Assembly (NCBI GenBank): GCA_040769385.1
Contig: JAXGLD010000002.1
Coordinates: 372,001-436,000, forward strand
Length of the DNA stretch: 64,000 bases
Reading direction: 5' to 3'
Origin: PHAA01 sp022706565
GTDB lineage: Bacteria > Bacillota > Syntrophomonadia > Syntrophomonadales > Syntrophomonadaceae
Below, one piece after another: positions 15,336 through 22,811 of the stretch (position 1 is the first letter of the stretch; every line of letters begins with the position of its first letter). Position numbers and translations under genes: made by a program. Under the pieces are notes generated by a model that did no database searches, was not told where the DNA came from, and saw only the letters and a list, made by a program, of their open reading frames with translations.

Positions 15336-16178
15336 ATGGAAAAGATAGCCCTGGTGGCCGACAGCGCCTGTGACCTGCCCCAAAACCTGGTTGAGCAGTA
15401 CGGGATCAAAATCCTCCCTTTGAAAGTAATCTATCCGCATGGGGAATACTCGGACCGGGTCGATATCGATCCGGATGACGTCTACAGGCGGATGCCCGAT
15501 GAGATACCTACCACCTCCCAACCCAGCCTGCAGGAGATCAAGACGGTTTTTGCTCGCTGTCATGGGGATGGGTTTACTCACATATTGGCTATCGCCCTTT
15601 CCAGCCGGCTGTCGGGCACGTTTCAAGCTATGGAATTGGCGGCTCGGGACTTCAACGACATAACCATTAAGGTGTTCGACACGCGCACCCTATCGATGGC
15701 AACCGGTTGGATGGTCCTGGACGCTGCCCGTAACATCATGGCCGGTCTGAGCTTTGCCAAGGTCTTGGACAAACTGACCGCCTTGCAGCCCAAGGTGCGC
15801 GCCTATTATGTGATAGAAACCCTGGAATACCTACGCCGTGGGGGCCGCATCGGTTTGGTGGCAGGAATGCTGGGTGAACTCCTGAATCTTAAACCCATTA
15901 TCGGTGTCAACCTGGATGGAATATACTATACCCACGCCAAAGTCCGGGGTCGGGCAAAATCCATTGAGAGACTAATGGATCTGGTCACCGAGACGGTTGG
16001 CAATCGCCCCTTCAACTTGGCTGTAATGCATGGCGGGGCCAGGGAAATTGGCGATAAAATAGCCGCCAAGCTTGGCCAAATGCCGAATCTGAAGGAAATA
16101 ATATTCTCAGATATCAGCCCCGCTCTGGGAGTACACACTGGCCCGGGCCTGCTGGCGGTATGTTTCTACGAACTCTAA
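15336..16178 (+). CDS. DegV family fatty-acid-binding protein
   Basis: The 280-aa protein matches DegV: VADSACDLP at the start, the TSQPS loop after an IPTTSQ segment, LSSRLSGTFQ, and later RRGGRIG and GPGLLAVCFY. DegV/FakB proteins bind a fatty acid and, with FakA kinase, present it for phosphorylation; many paralogues in Clostridia have no assigned partner, and no fakA lies nearby. GGGAGTGA precedes the ATG. Confidence 0.93.
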   Translation: MEKIALVADSACDLPQNLVEQYGIKILPLKVIYPHGEYSDRVDIDPDDVYRRMPDEIPTTSQPSLQEIKTVFARCHGDGFTHILAIALSSRLSGTFQAMELAARDFNDITIKVFDTRTLSMATGWMVLDAARNIMAGLSFAKVLDKLTALQPKVRAYYVIETLEYLRRGGRIGLVAGMLGELLNLKPIIGVNLDGIYYTHAKVRGRAKSIERLMDLVTETVGNRPFNLAVMHGGAREIGDKIAAKLGQMPNLKEIIFSDISPALGVHTGPGLLAVCFYEL

Positions 16179-16362
16179 AAACCGCTGATAATAAGGATTC
16201 TTCAATCTGCGGAAACAAGCTGGAGCGAAAATTATGGCGATGTTCAGATAACGTTGATGTAAAAGCCCGTAAATGCAAACATCAGGGCTGAATTTAACTA
16301 TATCCTAAATTTTCCCAACAAGTTATAATGGTCTCACTCTATTAATGTGGGGACTATTTATT

Positions 16363-16890
16363 ATGTTTAGGCTGCCTTTGATTATCATAACCCTTATAAT
16401 CATGCTTTTTATGACCTCTCCTATTCAAGCTTCACCTTTGGAAGCTACTCATGCTCCAGTTGATTCAACCGGGGTAGCCAACCACATGGTGGCGGATTTT
16501 GCCCTACTGGCTTCGTTGTTAGACAATGCCGAACCCTGCGGAGAGTATCTGGTAATTCATCAATTCCGGGATCAAGAATCGGCAGCAGCCTACCTCACTG
16601 CCGGTTTCGAAGCAGACCTGGCCTGCCAGTTAACAGCTTTTTTGCTGACGTACAGTCCGGATAGCGAGCGGTTAGTGGTTATACCCAGCGAATTCATTCC
16701 TATGATTAACGCTGCAGATCTGCCCTACCTGCAAGTCAGGCTCACCTCCCCCGAAACTGCAGTGGTTTTCCGCTACTATGATGATTGTTACCAGCCAGGA
16801 GACCGATACTGTTACACAATCAAAGCCAACCTGTACGAAGAGCATTGGAAAATATCTGACCTGCAACTTGCTCCCGTTATTGGCAAATAG
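16363..16890 (+). CDS. Secreted protein of unknown function
   Basis: The protein has 175 aa from the ATG at 16363, with GGGGA nine bases upstream; the ATG at 16345 would lie on that site. A clear signal peptide (hydrophobic residues about 3-20, cleavage likely after IQA) precedes a mature domain of about 150 residues with four or five cysteines and a mixed alpha/beta look. I recognise no family. A TATAAT at 16324-16329 may be its promoter. It converges with the metallo-hydrolase gene, leaving only three bases between their ends. Confidence 0.75.
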   Translation: MFRLPLIIITLIIMLFMTSPIQASPLEATHAPVDSTGVANHMVADFALLASLLDNAEPCGEYLVIHQFRDQESAAAYLTAGFEADLACQLTAFLLTYSPDSERLVVIPSEFIPMINAADLPYLQVRLTSPETAVVFRYYDDCYQPGDRYCYTIKANLYEEHWKISDLQLAPVIGK

Positions 16891-16893
16891 AGT

Positions 16894-17790
16894 TTAGGCC
16901 TGATTCTTAAGGAGACTTTGCCTGACCCTGCGCAACAGCAAGTCCACACATAGGGTTATATTCTCGGGGACATATACTTTCAGCCTCTCACGATAGTAAC
17001 GCTCAAAGAGGTTTTGCTTTATCGTCTCATCATCCAATCCTGAATCAAGCATCTCCACAATAGTGTCGTAGGCGTCCTGAGCAGTGTCCAAAGCTCGCTG
17101 ATAAAAGTCGGGTATTTCCTCGTTAACCCAGATCCTTTCATGTGGGATTGCCAGTACCTTGGTTGGATAGCTCATTAGCCGGCGGACACTGGCCATATAG
17201 ATTTCGAAATCCTGGAAAAAGATAGGGAAGATCAATTCATCCGAGGTTTGGAATCCAGCTGTATCCGAAAGAAACATTACCTGGTCATCAGGCAGGTAAA
17301 AGGCCAGGTTGCAGGGACTATGACCAGGCACATCGATGACCTCCAGCTTCAATCCTCCGCCCAAATCAAGTTCATCACCACCCTTGACGATGGTATCAAC
17401 GATGATTTGTTCCGGGACAGGCGTTTTTATATCCTCATCGATCAGGCCCTCGCGCAACAGCAGTTCTGTCATCCTCTCGTCCTGGTTGAAGAAATTCTTC
17501 AGAATCTTGGGATTGGATAGAACTTTTTTCGCTTCGGCACTGGCTACTAGTTGAGCCTGGGGGAAAAGATCACGCAGGGCCGGAATGCCGCATACATGGT
17601 CAAAATGGGCATGTGATGCCACTAGGTACTCGATGTGCGGTTTGTCTGTCATGGGCGTCCATTGCTGCCGGAAACTGACTACGCTCCCACTGACTCCGCA
17701 TTCAACTATCGCCGCCTTCTCCTGCCCTACTACATAATGGTTGAAATGCCGGTTACCGAGACAGATTACATTTTCGGTCAGCCTCATCAT
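16894..17790 (-). CDS. MBL-fold metallo-hydrolase
   Basis: The protein has 298 aa from the ATG pair at 17790, supported by AGAAGGGAGAG; a longer frame start at 17856 lacks a site. The metal-binding motif SHAHFDH (HxHxDH) is present. A later His lies in DVPGHSPCN, an Asp in FLSDTAG and a His in AIPHERIW, so the dinuclear site is complete. The substrate is unknown; the family includes hydrolases and, with other domains, redox enzymes. Confidence 0.88.
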   Translation of the reverse strand: MMRLTENVICLGNRHFNHYVVGQEKAAIVECGVSGSVVSFRQQWTPMTDKPHIEYLVASHAHFDHVCGIPALRDLFPQAQLVASAEAKKVLSNPKILKNFFNQDERMTELLLREGLIDEDIKTPVPEQIIVDTIVKGGDELDLGGGLKLEVIDVPGHSPCNLAFYLPDDQVMFLSDTAGFQTSDELIFPIFFQDFEIYMASVRRLMSYPTKVLAIPHERIWVNEEIPDFYQRALDTAQDAYDTIVEMLDSGLDDETIKQNLFERYYRERLKVYVPENITLCVDLLLRRVRQSLLKNQA

Positions 17791-17880
17791 TAATCTCTCC
17801 CTTCTGTAAAAAACATTCCAGTTATTGCTTAATATAGCATAAGTTTTCCTGCCCATATCTTAAGTATATTCGTTATCAAC

Positions 17881-17911
17881 AAAAAAAAGGATTCCCTCTC
17901 AAGGAAATCCT
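17881..17911 (-). terminator. Terminator of the tRNA-Val/Glu/Met cluster
   Basis: On the minus strand AGGATTTCC pairs with GGGAATCCT and is followed by eight Ts, 11 bp after the tRNA-Val 3' end. Confidence 0.85.
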
Positions 17912-17921
17912 AATTTTGGTC

Positions 17922-17997
<76 letters not shown>

Positions 17998-18073
17998 TGG
18001 TGACCCCTGGGGGACTCGAACCCCCGTTACCGCCGTGAAAGGGCGGTGTCTTAGACCGCTTGACCAAGGGGCC
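17998..18073 (-). tRNA. tRNA-Glu (anticodon TTC)
   Basis: The 76-nt cloverleaf has acceptor GGCCCCT / AGGGGTC, anticodon loop CTTTCAC between CCGCC and GGCGG, T-arm GGGGG-TTCGAGT-CCCCC and CCA encoded. It is followed at once by tRNA-Val. Confidence 0.97.
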
Positions 18074-18077
18074 GGAT

Positions 18078-18153
18078 TGGTGGGCCTACCAGGATTCGAA
18101 CCTGGGACCAACCGGTTATGAGCCGGTAGCTCTACCAACTGAGCTATAGGCCC
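18078..18153 (-). tRNA. tRNA with CAT anticodon (Met elongator or Ile2)
   Basis: The 76-nt cloverleaf has acceptor GGGCCTA / TAGGCCC, anticodon loop CTCATAA between ACCGG and CCGGT, and encoded CCA. CAT can mean elongator methionine or, if C34 is changed to lysidine by TilS, isoleucine (AUA). The acceptor GGGCCTA recalls isoleucine tRNAs, but sequence alone does not settle it. Confidence 0.93.
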
Positions 18154-18249
18154 GAGGTCTCTAAAAACCCCGCAAGAGTTAGTATATATAATATACCTGC
18201 AAAAATCAATAGCCCGCCTACAAATATTGAAGGGGCCGAGCGGGGCAAC

Positions 18250-18277
18250 AAAAAAGCGGTAAATAAAGAATTACCGC
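18250..18277 (-). terminator. Intrinsic terminator after tRNA-Asn
   Basis: On the minus strand GCGGTAA / TTACCGC with an 8-nt loop is followed by six Ts. It separates tRNA-Asn from the three-tRNA cluster, which must therefore have its own promoter or depend on read-through. Confidence 0.85.
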
Positions 18278-18288
18278 CGTTTTTTTCA

Positions 18289-18363
18289 TGGCTCCCCGAG
18301 TAGGATTCGAACCTACAACCCTCCGGTTAACAGCCGGATGCTCTACCGTTGAGCTATCGAGGA
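18289..18363 (-). tRNA. tRNA-Asn (anticodon GTT)
   Basis: The 75-nt cloverleaf has acceptor TCCTCGA pairing with TCGGGGA (one wobble), anticodon loop CTGTTAA between TCCGG and CCGGA, T-arm GTAGG-TTCGAAT-CCTAC and an encoded CCA after discriminator G. Confidence 0.96.
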
Positions 18364-18454
18364 AGGACCCAACGAAGCTAATTATATAATCATTAATAAT
18401 CCCTGTCAATAATCGATTTACTTAACAATTCGCAGATATTATAACCGGAAATTC

Positions 18455-19537
18455 TTATTCGATATAATCCTTGAGCTTTTTGCTGCGGGACGGATGGCGC
18501 AGTTTACGCAAAGCCTTAGCTTCGATCTGTCTTATCCGTTCCCTGGTTACTCCGAACTCCTGGCCTACTTCTTCCAGAGTCCGCGGGCGTCCGTCATCAA
18601 GCCCGAACCGTAGTCTCAGGACCTTCTCTTCCCGATCGGTGAGAGTGTTCAAGATGCCGTCCATGTGCTCCCGGAGAAGAACAAATGAGGCCGATTCTTC
18701 CGGAGATTCGGCTTCCTCATCGGTAATAAAATCACCTAAATGACTGTCGTCCTCTTCACCTATCGGAGTCTCCAGGGAAACGGGTTCCTGGGCCACCTTC
18801 ATGATCTCGATGACCCTCTCCACCGTTATATCCATCTCTTCGCCCACCTCACTGGGAGTTGGCTCACGCCCCAAAGTCTGCAGCAGGCTGCGTTGCACAC
18901 GGGATAGCTTGTTGATCGTCTCAACCATATGGACCGGAATTCTGATAGTGCGGGCCTGATCAGCGATAGCTCTGGTAATGGCCTGTCTAATCCACCAAGT
19001 TGCGTATGTGCTGAACTTGAAGCCCTTGCGATAATCGAATTTTTCCACTGCCTTCATCAGCCCTAAGTTGCCTTCCTGGATTAAGTCCAGAAATAGCATA
19101 CCCCGGCCCACATAACGTTTAGCAATGCTGACAACCAGCCTGAGGTTCGCCTCTACTAGCTTGCGTTTGGCCTCCTCGTCACCACTCTCGATTAACAGGG
19201 CGAGCTCAATCTCCTCATTGGCAGTAAGCAATCTCACCCGTCCGATCTCTTTCAGGTACATACGGACCGGGTCGTCTATCTCTACCCCTTCGGGCACCAT
19301 AACCTTTTCATTTTCGATGCTCTCCGATTCGGTATCATCAATATCATCGTCATGTTCGCCTTCCGGGCCCACAGTTATCCCCAGCGTCTTCAGATGCTCC
19401 AGGATGTCGTCCAGCATGTCCGGCTCCAGGTTATAGGTCTGTAATTCTTCCATCACCTCTTCATAAGTGAGGTGCTTCTTTTTCTTGCCTTTTTCAGCCA
19501 GACTGCTTACGCTTTCTGCAATCTTGTTATCTTTCAC
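18455..19537 (-). CDS. sigA: RNA polymerase primary sigma factor (SigA/RpoD)
   Basis: The 360-aa protein has a short acidic region 1.1 and then regions 1.2 to 4: DPVRMYLKEIGRV, the region 2 core NLRLVVSIAKRYVGRGM and FKFSTYATWWIRQAITRAI (each a -10 recognition and melting segment), and region 4 RPRTLEEVGQEFGVTRERIRQIEAKALRKLRHP. It is the housekeeping sigma factor. GTG start; it overlaps the dnaG stop by four bases, the classic dnaG-sigA macromolecular synthesis pair. Confidence 0.98.
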   Translation of the reverse strand: MKDNKIAESVSSLAEKGKKKKHLTYEEVMEELQTYNLEPDMLDDILEHLKTLGITVGPEGEHDDDIDDTESESIENEKVMVPEGVEIDDPVRMYLKEIGRVRLLTANEEIELALLIESGDEEAKRKLVEANLRLVVSIAKRYVGRGMLFLDLIQEGNLGLMKAVEKFDYRKGFKFSTYATWWIRQAITRAIADQARTIRIPVHMVETINKLSRVQRSLLQTLGREPTPSEVGEEMDITVERVIEIMKVAQEPVSLETPIGEEDDSHLGDFITDEEAESPEESASFVLLREHMDGILNTLTDREEKVLRLRFGLDDGRPRTLEEVGQEFGVTRERIRQIEAKALRKLRHPSRSKKLKDYIE

Positions 19538-21318
19538 AGTGCATCCCCTTCCCGGGCAAAATGGGCGGTCTTATCGATATTTATCACAAATCGGATTATC
19601 GATTGGAAATTTCCTTGGTCGGCTAATGTCTCTACTTGTTCATAGATTCTTTGCCATTCCCGCTCAGCCTTCTTTTTTTCCACTCGCATTATAAATTCTT
19701 CCACCTCAATATACAGATCCTCGTTCTCTTCCCCCATGAGCATTGCTATTCGGGCGTAGGCTGAAGCATCGCTGTCATTGGGATGAGCGGTCATCATACG
19801 GTGCAGCTTTTCTTCGGGGGTGCCATCCATTCGTTCATATTCTCTGATAAAGTTCTGGTATACGTCATCAGCGAAAAATTTTATGCCAATGCGGGACTTG
19901 ATCTTGTTATACAAATCCGGAGATTTGAGCATGGCTGCCAAAATTTTCTCCTGCAGACCATATTTACCGTATTTAATATTATCCCTGTTTATTCCATTAT
20001 TATTCCTGTACCGCCCGCTGAACTTATGTCTATGAACCTGGCGATACTCCTGATAGATCAGGTTTTCTTCCACCTTAAGCTTGCGGGCCAGCATTTTGAT
20101 ATAAGTGTCCCGCTCAACTATGCTGCCAAGGTTATCAATATCCTCTTTGAGAGCATTTATGATTCTTATCTTGTCGTCCAGTTCTAATACAGGCGTAGCA
20201 AGGATCAGCCGGTTTAACTTAAACTCTATGTCGCTGCATACATTATTCTCGATATAATGCCAAAATTCCTTTTTCCCAGAAGATTCAATCAAATCGTCCG
20301 GATCCTGACCCGGGGGGAGGCTGATAATCTCGACCTTGACCTGGGCTTCACGCAAGACAATGGCCGCCCGCAGAGTGGCATTTTGACCGGCTTCATCACC
20401 ATCATAAAGAATGGTTACCTTTTCCGTATACCTATGCAGCAGGCGGGCCTGTTCTTCCGTCAAGGCTGTTCCTAGCGAAGCCACCACGTTCATAATACCC
20501 GTCTGCTGAAGTTTTATGCAGTCCATGTACCCTTCCACCAGGAAGGCATTATTATTCTGCCGAATAGCCTCCCGGGCCTGGGCCAACCCGTATAAATTCT
20601 TACGTTTAGAAAACAGTTCGGTTTCTGGGGTATTCAAATACTTAGGCATTGCATCGCCCAAGCTCCTGCCCCCAAATCCAATAACATCCTGATTGTAGAG
20701 CATGATCGGGAATATAATCCGATGCCGAAATAGGTCATAGAATCGGCTCTGGTTATCACTTCTCTTGACCAGACCTGAGGACTTGATTGCCTCTGCATTA
20801 AACCCCCGTCCCAACAAGTAATTGGTCAACTCCTGCCAGTTATCCTCAGCATACCCCAATCGGTAGGTCTCTATAGTCTGTTGAGTAATACCGCGTTTAC
20901 TCAAATAGGAGCGGGCGTCATCTCCCTGAGCTGACAGCAGCTTTTGATGATAGAACTGGGCTGCGGCATTGTTTATGCTGATAATGGCCTTCTGCTGATC
21001 TATCCTGCCGCGATCCCGGGGTCGGCTGATATCCACCCCGGCCTTGGCCGCCAATATCTCCAGAGCCTCCCTGAACTCCAATCCATCCCTTTTCATAAGG
21101 AAGGTAAAGATATTGCCGCCAATATGACAGCCAAAACAGTAAAACATCTGCTTGTCCCGGCTCACACTGAACGATGCCGTCTTTTCCCCATGGAATGGGC
21201 ATAGGCCCCAGTAATTGTTGCCTTTCCGGCTGAGCTGGACAGATTCAGAGATCAACTCCACTATATCCAGCTGGGATTGTATCTGCCGAATCTTTTGATC
21301 ATCTTCCAAATATGCCAT
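19534..21318 (-). CDS. dnaG: DNA primase
   Basis: The 594-aa protein has an N-terminal CHC2 zinc-binding domain (CPFHGEKTASF, then FYCFGCHIGG), the catalytic core with TOPRIM motifs (FLVEGYMDCI, LYDGDEAGQNA) and a C-terminal helicase-interaction region. It makes RNA primers for replication. It is translationally coupled to sigA downstream. Confidence 0.98.
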   Translation of the reverse strand: MAYLEDDQKIRQIQSQLDIVELISESVQLSRKGNNYWGLCPFHGEKTASFSVSRDKQMFYCFGCHIGGNIFTFLMKRDGLEFREALEILAAKAGVDISRPRDRGRIDQQKAIISINNAAAQFYHQKLLSAQGDDARSYLSKRGITQQTIETYRLGYAEDNWQELTNYLLGRGFNAEAIKSSGLVKRSDNQSRFYDLFRHRIIFPIMLYNQDVIGFGGRSLGDAMPKYLNTPETELFSKRKNLYGLAQAREAIRQNNNAFLVEGYMDCIKLQQTGIMNVVASLGTALTEEQARLLHRYTEKVTILYDGDEAGQNATLRAAIVLREAQVKVEIISLPPGQDPDDLIESSGKKEFWHYIENNVCSDIEFKLNRLILATPVLELDDKIRIINALKEDIDNLGSIVERDTYIKMLARKLKVEENLIYQEYRQVHRHKFSGRYRNNNGINRDNIKYGKYGLQEKILAAMLKSPDLYNKIKSRIGIKFFADDVYQNFIREYERMDGTPEEKLHRMMTAHPNDSDASAYARIAMLMGEENEDLYIEVEEFIMRVEKKKAEREWQRIYEQVETLADQGNFQSIIRFVINIDKTAHFAREGDAL

Positions 21319-21397
21319 AACTCAACCTACTATTCGATATTGTTCGGGAAATCCCTTTTTACCTTAAGAAAAAAAACGATCAAGGTCGGTGTCGCAT

Positions 21398-22459
21398 TTA
21401 ATATCCAAATACCCCCCTAGTATCCGGTACCATGGACTGAGGGATGTAGATGTCCTTAAACAGGTTTATGCAGTAAGCATCACTCATACCTGAAATGTAA
21501 TCCAGGACAGCTCTTTCCAGACCTTCTTCCTCGGCGATCTGGAGATATAAAGGACTCATTTTGCCCGGGTTTTTCTTGTAGTAATCGTACAGGTTGGAAA
21601 CAATGAACATGGCCCGATTGCGCTCTTCCTGGCATACTGGGCCGCGATATATGGTTTCAAACATGAACTCCCGCAACCCCCATAACGCTCTCTCTACCTC
21701 ATGGCTGGGTTCCACCACCAGCTTCTCGCCTGCCTCCATCAATCTTCGGGTATGGTCGATCGTATCAATCACCAAGGTGGCTATCCGCTGGCTGTGGGTA
21801 ACCCCTAAAACCTCAAGGAAACCCGCAGGGATCTGTTCGAGGGTCAATAGCCCAGCCCGGATGGCATCATCGATATCATGCTGAACATAAGCAATCTTGT
21901 CAGCGATTCGAATCACTTGCCCTTCCAAGGTAGATGCATAAGCCCCCCCTTGTCCATAGCCGCTGTGATTTAGAACCCCATCCAAAACCTCCGCAGACAA
22001 GTTCAGTCCGCTGTTCCCTTTGTGCTGTTCGACTCTGGTAAGCACCCGCACGCTGTTCTCACTATGTCTGAAGTGGCCGCCGGTTATCTCGTTTAATATC
22101 TGCTCCCCTGAATGGGCGAAAGGAGTGTGACCGACATCATGGGCCAGGGCAATGGCTTCGATCAAATCCAGGTTGAGGTTCAATCCAGCCCCGATAGTAC
22201 GTGCTATCTGATTCACTTCCAGGGTATGGGTCAACCGGGTGCGATAATGATCACCAGGAGGAGCAACAAATACCTGGGTCTTATGTTTTAAGCGCCGAAA
22301 AGACTTTGAGTGTATGATACGGTCCCGATCCACCATGAAACAGGTGCGGACAGGATCGGGTTCTTCCTTTTTTTGGCGCCCGGCTGAATCCTTGGCCATG
22401 ACCGCATACCGGCTCAAGCCGAATGACTCCCGGCCCTCTATTTCCTCCCTCACCGTCAC
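21398..22459 (-). CDS. dgt: Deoxyguanosinetriphosphate triphosphohydrolase-like protein
   Basis: The protein has about 353 aa. Several GTG codons crowd the start; I prefer the one at 22459, eight bases after AAAGGGGG, giving VTVREEIEGRE, which fits relatives. It is an HD-domain dNTPase: RDRIIHSKSFRRLKHKTQVF, the histidine in RLTHTLEV, and ALAHDVGHTPFAHSGE carry the metal ligands. Such enzymes remove triphosphate from dNTPs and balance pools. It lies upstream of dnaG, as in many Clostridia. Confidence 0.92.
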   Translation of the reverse strand: MTVREEIEGRESFGLSRYAVMAKDSAGRQKKEEPDPVRTCFMVDRDRIIHSKSFRRLKHKTQVFVAPPGDHYRTRLTHTLEVNQIARTIGAGLNLNLDLIEAIALAHDVGHTPFAHSGEQILNEITGGHFRHSENSVRVLTRVEQHKGNSGLNLSAEVLDGVLNHSGYGQGGAYASTLEGQVIRIADKIAYVQHDIDDAIRAGLLTLEQIPAGFLEVLGVTHSQRIATLVIDTIDHTRRLMEAGEKLVVEPSHEVERALWGLREFMFETIYRGPVCQEERNRAMFIVSNLYDYYKKNPGKMSPLYLQIAEEEGLERAVLDYISGMSDAYCINLFKDIYIPQSMVPDTRGVFGY

Positions 22460-22633
22460 CACCTTCACCCCCTTTCAGACAGATAGTCTCCATTTACAGG
22501 TTAAACAAGCTCCATCGCCCATGATCAGCCTCACTCCGACCAAATATCTTATCCGGACCTATGTCCCGGTATCAGGTCACATGACAGTCAACCAAATAGT
22601 CACTATCCATACTGCTTAGTATCCGAGACCCTG

Positions 22634-22651
22634 GGCAAGATATCTTGCCCT
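22634..22651. repeat. 18-bp perfect palindrome in the ppdK-dgt intergenic region
   Basis: GGGCAAGATATCTTGCCC is its own reverse complement, and CCT/AGG pairs extend it outwards with a small bulge. It lies in the 350-bp gap 22460-22811, which otherwise holds only the ppdK terminator (22767-22794) and the dgt leader. It could be an operator for a dimeric repressor. It has no T run, so a simple terminator is unlikely. Confidence 0.6.
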
Positions 22652-22766
22652 CAGGCAGGGGCGAATACTCTTAATACGTCTTTGGACAAAAAAACTTTCT
22701 ATCCCTCCATATACTACAACCAAGGTCTAATTCCTTTAAATTCTGTTGATCGTTTTCCAACCGGAC

Positions 22767-22794
22767 AAAAAAGGAGCCCTGTTGCCAGGACTCC
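22767..22794 (-). terminator. Intrinsic terminator after ppdK
   Basis: On the minus strand GGAGTCC and GGGCTCC form a stem (one mismatch) around an 8-nt loop and are followed by six Ts, 18 bp after the ppdK stop. Confidence 0.8.
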
Positions 22795-22811
22795 CTGCCA
22801 TTTTGCAAAAT

